Part shown: piece by piece, positions 1 through 6,419 of the stretch | How positions within the stretch are numbered: position 1 is the first letter of the stretch | Layout: the number at the start of each line of letters is the position of its first letter | Notes under the pieces: generated by a model | What the model saw: only the letters and a program-made list of their open reading frames with translations | Database searches by the model: none | What the model was told of the DNA's origin: nothing | Assembly: GCA_002402325.1 (NCBI GenBank) | Contig: DHFQ01000024.1 | Span: forward strand, 1-15,378 | DNA length: 15,378 nucleotides | DNA from: Candidatus Aminicenantes bacterium UBA4820 | GTDB taxonomy: Bacteria; Acidobacteriota; UBA4820 | Direction of reading: 5' to 3' | Made by a program: the position numbers and the translations under genes

Positions 1-23
1 GACCGGCTAATGAGTGACCCCAA

Positions 24-1241
24 TTACTTTTTTCTTATGAATACTACCGTTCTATCATCAGTGTAGTCGCTTCCCTGAGAAAATCTTGTAACTTCGTCAA
101 TAAGCTTATCAACCATCTGTCCGGCGTTATATCTATCATAGTTTTCTTTTACGAAATTTATTACACGCTCATCGCCATAATCTTCACCATCAAGATTTTT
201 AGCCTCAGTTATTCCATCCGTAAAAGCAATGACAGAATCGCCATCTTCAAGATAGATAAAACCTCTTCCATAAGTTGCATTTGATGTCGGTCCCAAAACT
301 ATTCCACCCTCTTTTAAAGGAATGAACCTCTCTTTCCTCTTCCTGTAATGGTAAGGATAGACATGGCCTGCATTTAGATAGACAACCTGTCCGTTTGCTT
401 CCAACTCCAGATAAAACAATGAGACATACCTTGATGTGAGTCTTGAGCGGTGAATTACTTTGTTTAACTTCTCAAAGATTTTGACTATCTTTTGATCTTC
501 ATAAATCCCCATCCTTAAACCTATGAGTGCATCCCTTGCCTGCAACGCGGCTGGAAGTCCGTGTCCCGTTGCATCACCAATCGCCACGCCTAAAATTTTA
601 TCGGTAACATTTATGTAGTCATAAACATCTCCACCGACAATCTGAGCGGGGATAGACCTTCCTGAAATTTCATAACCCTCAAAGTTTGGGTCTTTTTCTG
701 GTAAAAGGGAGAGTTGAATCTCCTGACTTTGCAAAATTATGTTTTCAAGCGTTTCTTTTGCAAGTTTTAGATTTATGGCGTGCCTTATGCTTGAAAGTGC
801 AAAAAGAACATCATCGTAGTTTTCACTCAACTCTTTTTTAACAGTAAAGGCTATTACATAAGAATTTTCATACCCAACTGAAATTGCAGCAAACCTTTCA
901 ACCCCAAGTTTTGCCTCAAGCTGGGCATCCACATCTTTTGAATTTCTATCCATATAGATACAACCAGCCCTTCTAACCGCTGCTATGGGACCATAATCAA
1001 CAGGGATTTTAAAACCTATAGGCGATTTGACATCTTCGCCAAATCTTGCTTCAAGCCTGTAGTAATTTTCATCAAGGATGTAAAGCCTTGCACCGGTAAA
1101 TCCAAAGACATCCTTGAAATCTGTTAGTAAGTTTTCAATTATAAGTCCCAAAGTGTCTTTTAGCAAAGGCTGTTCTTCAATTTTGCTCAGTTGCCTTTCG
1201 ACTTTTTTAAATAATTCTCTGTACTCTCTTCCTTCAGTCAT
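24..1241 (-). CDS. GAF domain-SpoIIE/PP2C-type serine phosphatase (RsbU-like)
   Basis: This 405-residue soluble protein is probably a metal-dependent phosphoserine phosphatase acting on an anti-sigma-factor antagonist, as RsbU and SpoIIE do. Residues about 30-165 look like a GAF sensor domain. A short linker containing QLSLLPE (about 176-182) leads into the phosphatase domain. Visible metal-site motifs are GGDVYD (203-208), IGDATGHG (221-228), NAGH (290-293), FTDGITEA (340-347) and the closing DDRT (395-398), so all expected acidic residues are present. There is no membrane segment or signal peptide. The ATG has a good Shine-Dalgarno (GAGGTAAAAA). The gene follows the radical SAM gene after 56 bp and is probably the last gene of the cluster within the window. 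No anti-sigma factor or STAS-domain partner lies nearby, so its substrate is unknown. The family call is firm and the partner is inference. Confidence 0.93.
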   Translation of the reverse strand: MTEGREYRELFKKVERQLSKIEEQPLLKDTLGLIIENLLTDFKDVFGFTGARLYILDENYYRLEARFGEDVKSPIGFKIPVDYGPIAAVRRAGCIYMDRNSKDVDAQLEAKLGVERFAAISVGYENSYVIAFTVKKELSENYDDVLFALSSIRHAINLKLAKETLENIILQSQEIQLSLLPEKDPNFEGYEISGRSIPAQIVGGDVYDYINVTDKILGVAIGDATGHGLPAALQARDALIGLRMGIYEDQKIVKIFEKLNKVIHRSRLTSRYVSLFYLELEANGQVVYLNAGHVYPYHYRKRKERFIPLKEGGIVLGPTSNATYGRGFIYLEDGDSVIAFTDGITEAKNLDGEDYGDERVINFVKENYDRYNAGQMVDKLIDEVTRFSQGSDYTDDRTVVFIRKK

Positions 1242-1269
1242 TTTTTACCTCAAAACCAATTTTATCACA

Positions 1270-1284
1270 TTATTGTTGCAATAA
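1270..1284. other. Small stem-loop between radical SAM and SpoIIE genes
   Basis: TTATTG and CAATAA form a 6-bp stem with a 3-base loop in the 56-bp gap. No T-run follows it on the minus strand, so it is not a convincing terminator. It may be an mRNA processing or stabilising structure, or chance in AT-rich DNA. Confidence 0.25.
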
Positions 1285-1297
1285 CGAATTGATCGCT

Positions 1298-2287
1298 TTA
1301 CTGCTCGAAAGGATTGCCACCCTTTTTGAAGTCAGGCCTGTAATTTTCAAAGGAAGAAATATCCTGAACAAAACCCTCCCTAATTCCCAATCTGTCAAGT
1401 GTATCAAGAAGTGGACTATATTCCGAAGGAAGGAGAGGTCTGCAAAGCATTTTATCGCCTTTTGCAAGATGTGTAGGATAATATTGCGACATCAGACTCA
1501 AAGCAATATCGGGACTTATTTCCTTTGCAAGATATTCGATTATATTTTCACTTTGAGAAAGTTTATGTGGAAGGACAAGGTGACGGACAAGAAGCCCTCT
1601 TCTCGCAACCCCATTTTCATCAACTTTAAGCTTTCCAACCTGCCTCCACATCTCTTTTATTGACTCTATTGCATTTTTGGAGTAACTTTCTGCATTTGAT
1701 AGGTCCTTTGCAATTTCATCATCAAGATACTTAAAATCGGGCATATAGATATCAACTATCCCATCAAGCAATTTGATTGTTTCCACTGCATCATAGCCAT
1801 TTGAATTGTAGACGATGGGGATTGAAAGCCCTCTTTGTGCTGCAATTAATAGAGCGTCAACCGCTTGGGGGACAACATGACTTGGGCTTACCCAGTTTAT
1901 GTTGTGAACATTTTTTGATTGAAGTTCAAGGTAAATATCTGCAAGCGCATTAATAGTAACTTCACCTTCACCTTCAACCCATTCCTGAGATATTTCATAG
2001 TTCTGGCAATAGATACAGGCGAGGTTGCACATAGCAAAAAAGATTGTTCCAGATCCTGTTGTTCCGCTTATTGGGGGTTCTTCTCCTCTATGAACGCAAT
2101 AAGATGCGACCATCGCATTTTTGCCTGTTCTGCAACAGCCAGACTCGTTATTTAATCTGTTTGCTTTGCATTTTCGTGGGCATATATTACACTCTTTAAG
2201 CATCTCATTCAATATTTTGACTCTTTTTTCAAGTTCGCCATTTTCAAGAAGAGCAAGATATGATGGAGCAAAAGAAGGTTCGCTCAT
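1298..2287 (-). CDS. PflX-like radical SAM protein (COG1313 type)
   Basis: This is a radical SAM enzyme of the group annotated as PflX, homologous to pyruvate formate-lyase activating enzymes. The [4Fe-4S]-SAM motif CxxxCxxC is at C87, C91 and C94 (CNLACIYC). An N-terminal cysteine-rich segment with C33, C36, C40, C51 and C52 precedes it and is typical of this group; it may bind another cluster. I chose the ATG at 2287, giving 329 residues, over an upstream TTG at 2305 that lies inside fabK. The ATG is 4 bp after the fabK stop, with a GAGG about 12 bases upstream, somewhat far. A bona fide glycyl radical enzyme partner is absent here, and the reaction of most PflX-type proteins is not established. 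The family is confident; the substrate is unknown. Confidence 0.88.
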   Translation of the reverse strand: MSEPSFAPSYLALLENGELEKRVKILNEMLKECNICPRKCKANRLNNESGCCRTGKNAMVASYCVHRGEEPPISGTTGSGTIFFAMCNLACIYCQNYEISQEWVEGEGEVTINALADIYLELQSKNVHNINWVSPSHVVPQAVDALLIAAQRGLSIPIVYNSNGYDAVETIKLLDGIVDIYMPDFKYLDDEIAKDLSNAESYSKNAIESIKEMWRQVGKLKVDENGVARRGLLVRHLVLPHKLSQSENIIEYLAKEISPDIALSLMSQYYPTHLAKGDKMLCRPLLPSEYSPLLDTLDRLGIREGFVQDISSFENYRPDFKKGGNPFEQ

Positions 2288-2291
2288 TTCA

Positions 2292-3242
2292 CTATTCAAC
2301 CTCAAAATGTAAGGTGGATAATTTTTCTACTGTCTTATTGAACTCATTAACTATTCTTGTAATAATTTCCTTTGTTGATCCTCCTTTTTTAATTAATCCT
2401 GCGACTTCACCCATCATAACTGAACCTCTTATTATATCGCCTTCAATCACAGCCTTTCTTAGCCGTCCTATTGCAAGATTTTCTATTTCCCGCCAATCAG
2501 TGTTGCTTGACTCAAGTTTTCTAAACTCCAAAGTAAGCATATTTTTAAGCGCCCTTACCGGCTTATTTATGCTTCTTCCTGTAACCGCTGTGTCTCTATC
2601 AGTTGCTTTTAGAATTGCGTTTTTATAATTTGGATGAGCCCTTGATTCATCTGCAACGACGAGTGCTGTCCCAATTTGTATCCCCTCTGCTCCAAGGGCG
2701 AATGCCGCAGCCATTCCTCTTCCATCTCCTATGCCACCCGCAGCGATTACAGGTACTTTAATAGCATCGACCATCTGAGGTATAAGCGGCATTGTGGATG
2801 TATCGCCAATGTGTCCTCCCGACTCCTGTCCTTCGGCAATTATTGCGTCTGCACCAGACCGCTCAAGCCTTTTTGCAAGAGCGACTGAGTTTGTCAAAGG
2901 AACAACTATGGTGTTTGTCTTTTTTAATTGTGAAATGTAGGGAGAGGAATTTCCTCCTCCAAATGTAACAACGGGGACTTTCTCTTTTATCACCACATCA
3001 AGACATTCATTAAAATTTGGAGAAAGTAAAATCAAATTAACAGCAAAAGGTTTGTCCGTCAAACCTCTTATCTCTCTAATCTCCTCAAGAAGAAAATCTC
3101 CCTTTACATTTCCGGCTGCAAGAGTACCAAGCCCACCAGCGTTGGAGACAGATGAAGCCAATTTTGGCTCTGAAACCCAGGTCATTCCTCCCTGTAAGAT
3201 GGGATATTTAATTCCTAAAATCTTGCAAACTCTATTTTCCAA
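2292..3242 (-). CDS. fabK: Enoyl-[acyl-carrier-protein] reductase II, FMN-dependent (FabK)
   Basis: This 316-residue TIM-barrel flavoprotein is of the nitronate monooxygenase/FabK family. FabK reduces trans-2-enoyl-ACP in the last step of each fatty-acid elongation cycle. Matches to FabK run the full length: ILQGGMTWVS (15-24), AGGLG (35-39), the EGQESGGHIG segment with His144 at the position known in streptococcal FabK, IAAGGIGDG (166-174), and a C-terminal GSVMMGEVAGL segment. Plain nitronate monooxygenases usually fit the C-terminal half less well, so FabK is preferred, but a nitronate monooxygenase remains possible. The start is an unusual TTG, supported by GGAGG six bases upstream and by the conserved N-terminus beginning just after it. 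It is followed 4 bp later by the radical SAM gene. Confidence 0.85.
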   Translation of the reverse strand: MENRVCKILGIKYPILQGGMTWVSEPKLASSVSNAGGLGTLAAGNVKGDFLLEEIREIRGLTDKPFAVNLILLSPNFNECLDVVIKEKVPVVTFGGGNSSPYISQLKKTNTIVVPLTNSVALAKRLERSGADAIIAEGQESGGHIGDTSTMPLIPQMVDAIKVPVIAAGGIGDGRGMAAAFALGAEGIQIGTALVVADESRAHPNYKNAILKATDRDTAVTGRSINKPVRALKNMLTLEFRKLESSNTDWREIENLAIGRLRKAVIEGDIIRGSVMMGEVAGLIKKGGSTKEIITRIVNEFNKTVEKLSTLHFEVE

Positions 3243-3264
3243 TTAAGTCCTCCAGACTAATTTA

Positions 3265-3292
3265 AACATAAATTGAAAGAATTTATTCACAA
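3265..3292 (-). promoter_or_regulatory. Possible promoter for fabK
   Basis: On the minus strand TTGTGA (3292-3287) and TATGTT (3270-3265) are separated by 16 bases in the AT-rich gap between the NUDIX gene and fabK. Each hexamer matches the sigma70 consensus at four of six positions. This is weak; fabK may simply be transcribed with the upstream genes. Confidence 0.28.
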
Positions 3293-3302
3293 AAATTTAA
3301 TT

Positions 3303-3944
3303 TTATAATAAATTGAGTTTAAAAAATAGCCTTAAAAGAATGACTTCTGTCTTTGCATCTTCTATTAAGCCCCTTTTTATCATCGGGACAATTTTTTTAA
3401 AGGGATAAAATTTAACCTTTTCACTCTCCTTTTCAACCATAGAACCATCACCAATTTCTTCCATTTTTGATTTTATGTCAACATAAACCGCAAAAGGATA
3501 AATTTTTTCTGTAGATTGACCGGGAGATGTAAAGAAAGGTTTTCCAAGTGAAAATACCTTGCTTGTTTTCACCAAAAATCCAGCCTCTTCAAGAACTTCT
3601 TCTCTCGCACGACTCTTTCTGCTTCTTTCATGTTCTTCAATACTTCCAGCAACCACTTCAAGAAGAAGGCTCTCTTTCAAATCGCACACGATTGGTTTGT
3701 TTTTTAATTTTCTTGCAAGAACAGCAATTCTTACAACCCTTTTTAAGCCAACATAAATTTCGCCTTGAATTTTAGTGTAGATAGCAACCGCAACAGAATC
3801 TTCTCCATTTCTTCTAATTACTTCGTAAGGGTATTTTTCTTTTTGCGGAGAATTGAGGTGTGAGACTGAAAGCAAATTGTGATGCAAAAATCTCCCCTCA
3901 TCTTTCACCTTTCTTATTTCAACATACCTTTTTGATTTTGTCAT
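3303..3944 (-). CDS. NUDIX hydrolase (ADP-ribose pyrophosphatase-like)
   Basis: This is a 213-residue NUDIX-fold protein that probably hydrolyses a nucleoside diphosphate linked to another group, such as ADP-ribose. The NUDIX box runs from G100 to F123: G100, then E106, then REEVLEEAGF (114-123). It carries one residue more than the standard spacing (Gx5Ex7REUxEExGU), because ten residues rather than nine run from the Arg to the final hydrophobic position; the two metal-binding glutamates (119-120) are kept. The upstream V-A-G before the box and the general layout resemble ADP-ribose/sugar pyrophosphatases. The ATG overlaps the stop of the histidine kinase gene in an ATGA arrangement, so translation is probably coupled; I see no clear Shine-Dalgarno of its own. 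The exact substrate cannot be read from sequence. Confidence 0.82.
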   Translation of the reverse strand: MTKSKRYVEIRKVKDEGRFLHHNLLSVSHLNSPQKEKYPYEVIRRNGEDSVAVAIYTKIQGEIYVGLKRVVRIAVLARKLKNKPIVCDLKESLLLEVVAGSIEEHERSRKSRAREEVLEEAGFLVKTSKVFSLGKPFFTSPGQSTEKIYPFAVYVDIKSKMEEIGDGSMVEKESEKVKFYPFKKIVPMIKRGLIEDAKTEVILLRLFFKLNLL

Positions 3945-4969
3945 CTTAACGGCAGATTGAGAGTGAATTTAGAACCTTTTCCAACCTTTGATTTTACGCT
4001 TATTTTTCCTTTGAGCATCTTTGCAAATTTATTCGCGATATTAAGTCCCAGTCCGAATCCTTCACTCTTTTTGCCTTCCTCTTTTATTCTTTTGAACGGT
4101 TCAAAAATATCTTTTAAATCTTTCTTTTCAATCCCCATACCGCTGTCTTCCACTATGAATCGTATTGAATTTTTTCCTTGTGACACTTCCAATTTTACAA
4201 AGCCTTCCTTTGTAAATTTCGTCGCATTGTTAAGGAAATTTAAAACAATTCTTTTAATCATCTCCTCATCGTTTTTCATTTTATCAGGGATATTTTTGGT
4301 TGAAATTATAAAATCAAGTCCTTTACTTTTGATAATTGGTTCAACACTATCTTGAATTTCATTTATCATCTCTTTTAGATCAAAAACATCAAAACAGGGC
4401 TCAATGAATCCTGCATTCAATTTTTCCATATCAAGATAGTTGTCAATAAAGCTATTTAACGAAATAACCTGCTTTAAAATTGATCTGATTTTATCAACAA
4501 TTTCATTAAAATCAATTTTATTTTTTCTAAGAAGGATATACTCAAGTGTAATCAAAATATTTGAAAGTGGTGATTTGAGTTCGTGAGTTATCAATCTAAA
4601 CATCTCTTTTCTATCCATTGTCGATTCATTCATGCAATCTTGAGAGTCTTTTGATATTAAACCTAATGCAAGTGAATTGTCCTTTAAAAAATTACGGAAG
4701 GTTATCGTGTGCAAAAAAGTAGAGCCTGTGCTATCTTTTAACCATATTGATTTTATTCCCGTTTTCAGCGATTCAATTATTGAATTTTTTAAATTTCCAT
4801 TTTTGTCAAGAAGTAACTTTTTCGTTTTCTCTGGTAGTTTTTTGAAATATTCATTTTCCCCTAAAATATTTCCCGTTGCTTCAAAGATAAAAATAGGTTC
4901 TCTTCCATATTGGATGATGGTTTCAAGCCCATTTAAAATTTGCCCTCTTTTTTCTCTCTCCCTATTCAT
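3941..4969 (-). CDS. Cytoplasmic sensor histidine kinase
   Basis: This is a 342-residue histidine kinase with no membrane segment. An N-terminal region (about 15-110) looks like a divergent PAS-type sensor, starting REPIFIFEATGNI. The dimerisation/phosphoacceptor helix has H129 in ITHELKSPLSN. The ATP-binding domain has an N-box (NFLNNATKF, 244-252), G1 box (DSGMGI, 275-280), F-box (FEPF) and G2 box (GFGLGL, 304-309), so it should be active. I prefer the ATG at 4969 to the TTG one codon upstream, because the ATG sits six bases after GGAGAG. The stop overlaps the start of the NUDIX gene by 4 bases. No response regulator is encoded in the window, so it is an orphan kinase here. The gene begins 12 bp after the end of the FAH remnant. 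Confidence 0.93.
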   Translation of the reverse strand: MNREREKRGQILNGLETIIQYGREPIFIFEATGNILGENEYFKKLPEKTKKLLLDKNGNLKNSIIESLKTGIKSIWLKDSTGSTFLHTITFRNFLKDNSLALGLISKDSQDCMNESTMDRKEMFRLITHELKSPLSNILITLEYILLRKNKIDFNEIVDKIRSILKQVISLNSFIDNYLDMEKLNAGFIEPCFDVFDLKEMINEIQDSVEPIIKSKGLDFIISTKNIPDKMKNDEEMIKRIVLNFLNNATKFTKEGFVKLEVSQGKNSIRFIVEDSGMGIEKKDLKDIFEPFKRIKEEGKKSEGFGLGLNIANKFAKMLKGKISVKSKVGKGSKFTLNLPLR

Positions 4970-4981
4970 CAAAACTCTCCT

Positions 4982-5208
4982 TCAAACAACAATATTTTGC
5001 AACAAAATGGAAGAAACTTCAACCTCAACAAGATCTCCATGCTTAAGTTTGCCTACCCCCTCCGGTGTTCCCGTGGCAATTATATCATCTTCTTCAAGTG
5101 TCATCATTCTTGAAATATAACTTAACAAAAAGGGGATGAAAAAAACCATATCTTTGCTTTTTTTTTTGTTTGTCCCTTTTCATTTATAACCACCTTGCAA
5201 AAATTCAT
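4982..5208 (-). pseudogene. 3' remnant of a fumarylacetoacetate hydrolase (FAH) family gene
   Basis: The minus strand encodes the last part of an FAH-family enzyme (2-hydroxyhepta-2,4-diene-1,7-dioate isomerase type) but no N-terminal part. From the ATG at 5149 the reading gives IPFLLSYISRMMTLEEDDI followed by ATGTPEGVGKL and HGDLVEVEV, all hallmarks of the FAH C-terminus, ending at TGA 4984-4982. Upstream, a different frame continues the match with FCKVVINEKGQTKKK (about 5205-5160). The two frames meet at a run of ten A residues (5158-5167 on the plus strand as T). One extra A would restore the frame and give the family's usual spacing before KDM. The metal-binding N-terminal region is missing, and the 5' edge of the remnant overlaps the 3' end of dapF. 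It is therefore a truncated, frameshifted pseudogene, probably left by a deletion. A 55-residue product from the ATG is conceivable but has no Shine-Dalgarno. Confidence 0.85.
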
Positions 5209-6022
5209 CTGAAAAATTACCCTTATAAACAAAAAAAGCATCACCTATTAATGAAATTTGCAAACTCTGAAATCTATCCTTCTTTATATTTACCTCTAAA
5301 ATTTTGTTCGACCTCGTCAATAGTTTGAGTGGGGAAGGCTTATTAAATGTAAATTTTAAAAGAATTGCAATCGCCACAGCACCCGAACCGCAGGCAAGCG
5401 TTTCTCCCTCTACTCCTCTTTCAAAAGTTCTGTATTTAAAAGGTTGTTCATCTTTTAATTCAATAAAATGAACATTTGTTCCTTCTTTGCCGAAATCGGG
5501 ATGCCTTCTTAAAATTGAACCAAGAGATAAAACTGGAGCCTTCTCAATTTCCTTAACAAAGACGATAAAATGGGGAACTCCAACCTTTAAAAAATAGCCT
5601 TTAATTTTCTTCCCTTGAAGGTATAGTTCTTTCAAGTTAGGTTTATTATTTATAATCTGAAACTCAAGCAGAACATTTCCATCAAGAAGGACTTCAGCAT
5701 CTACTACTTGATTCATTATTTCGATTGTCATCCTTCTCCCCGCAATAACCTTCAGTAAAGCAAAACGCGCTGAGCACCGAAGCCCATTCCCACAAAATTC
5801 AGCCTCGCTACCATCACTGTTAAAAATTCTTGCTTTGATATTAGCCTTTTTGGAATTTTCAATAAAAATCATTCCATCCGCACCAACTCCAAACCTTCTC
5901 TGGCAAACCAGTCTTGCAAGATGACTAAAATCAAAAGAGTTGTATAAACCATTTCTATTGTCAACCACTACGAAGTCATTTCCGGCGCCCGACATTTTGT
6001 AAAATTCATTTTGTTTTAGCAT
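5180..6022 (-). CDS. dapF: Diaminopimelate epimerase
   Basis: DapF interconverts LL- and meso-diaminopimelate, the last step before lysine and the source of the cross-linking residue of peptidoglycan. The 280-residue product has the two catalytic cysteines in their family motifs: C77 in AEFCGNGLRC and C211 in LACGSGAVA. The N-terminal MSGAGNDFVVVDN is also typical. I chose the ATG at 6022 (MLKQNEFYKM) rather than the longer form from 6058, because it lies where other family members begin and follows a weak AAGG. This start overlaps the end of the lipoprotein gene by 17 bases, suggesting coupled translation. After the conserved VYKGNF at about 265-270 the final ten residues appear to read out of frame through the start of the FAH remnant, so the tail is probably a fusion scar. 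Confidence 0.96.
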   Translation of the reverse strand: MLKQNEFYKMSGAGNDFVVVDNRNGLYNSFDFSHLARLVCQRRFGVGADGMIFIENSKKANIKARIFNSDGSEAEFCGNGLRCSARFALLKVIAGRRMTIEIMNQVVDAEVLLDGNVLLEFQIINNKPNLKELYLQGKKIKGYFLKVGVPHFIVFVKEIEKAPVLSLGSILRRHPDFGKEGTNVHFIELKDEQPFKYRTFERGVEGETLACGSGAVAIAILLKFTFNKPSPLKLLTRSNKILEVNIKKDRFQSLQISLIGDAFFVYKGNFSDEFLQGGYK

Positions 6023-6152
6023 CTTTATCAACCTTATCCTGCTTCTGAATCTGATCATAAGGACTCTTTTTCGGGTAAGGGTCTCCCTTTTTTCCGCAGG
6101 AACAAAGAGTCAAAATAGATAAAACCAACAAAATTGAAAAAAACTTCTTCAT
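6006..6152 (-). CDS. lptM: Small lipoprotein, LptM (YifL)-like
   Basis: This is a 48-residue lipoprotein. MKKFFSILLVLSILTLCSC is a signal peptide ending in a lipobox, with the lipidated residue at C19. The mature end reads CGKKGDPYPKKSPYDQ, close to the CGxKGPLYxP motif of LptM, which in Escherichia coli helps mature the LptD-LptE lipopolysaccharide translocon. In E. coli the gene lies directly upstream of dapF, as here, which strengthens the call. A longer reading from 6404 is open but its first 84 residues look non-coding. The ATG at 6152 follows AGGGGGAAAG and gives a clean signal peptide. The stop lies inside the start of dapF. The short length and small motif leave some doubt, and an unrelated small lipoprotein is the alternative. 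Confidence 0.72.
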   Translation of the reverse strand: MKKFFSILLVLSILTLCSCGKKGDPYPKKSPYDQIQKQDKVDKDAKTK

Positions 6153-6419
6153 CTTTCCCCCTAAAGATGTAATTTTACAACTTTTTTTAATTACAGGAAA
6201 ATTTTTTGACCTAACACCCATTTTGAGACTATAAAATAAGGCGTTTGTATTTCTAATAAAAAAAGTTAAAGGTGTATCAAAAAGGGAACACACATTCATT
6301 AAAAAAGATACACTTAAGATGAGCCCTAAAATCCGACATTTCAACAACTTCTTATAGTTAAAAGATAACGCTAATAAGCGATTGGAGACAAGAAAGTTAT
6401 TCATAATTAACGAACAATT
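6153..6419. other. AT-rich spacer between pbpG and lptM
   Basis: This 267-bp stretch has no gene I can recognise, although one minus-strand frame stays open through it. It holds a small stem-loop (CGCT at 6369-6372 with AGCG at 6377-6380) followed on the minus strand by a T-rich segment, which could be a weak pbpG terminator. It also holds a spaced inverted repeat, GTGTATC at 6272-6278 and GATACAC at 6307-6313, and the candidate promoter at 6228-6256. Confidence 0.5.
6228..6256 (-). promoter_or_regulatory. Possible promoter for lptM-dapF cluster
   Basis: On the minus strand TTAGAA (6256-6251) and TATAGT (6233-6228) are 17 bases apart. The second hexamer matches the sigma70 -10 consensus at five positions, the first matches -35 at four. 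A start near 6221 would leave a leader of about 70 bases before lptM. Such hexamers are common in AT-rich DNA, so this is tentative. Confidence 0.33.

Noticed and set aside
1289..1663. A plus-strand 124-residue frame opposite the radical SAM gene
   Set aside because: It is a shadow of the conserved radical SAM coding region.
4677..5120. A 147-residue plus-strand open frame across the kinase start and FAH remnant
   Set aside because: It is antisense to recognisable coding sequence on both sides and has no family features; the minus-strand reading gives kinase and FAH motifs.
6153..6404. Extended N-terminus of the lptM frame
   Set aside because: The upstream 84 residues would bury a perfect lipoprotein signal peptide in the middle of the protein, and a good ribosome site precedes the ATG at 6152.
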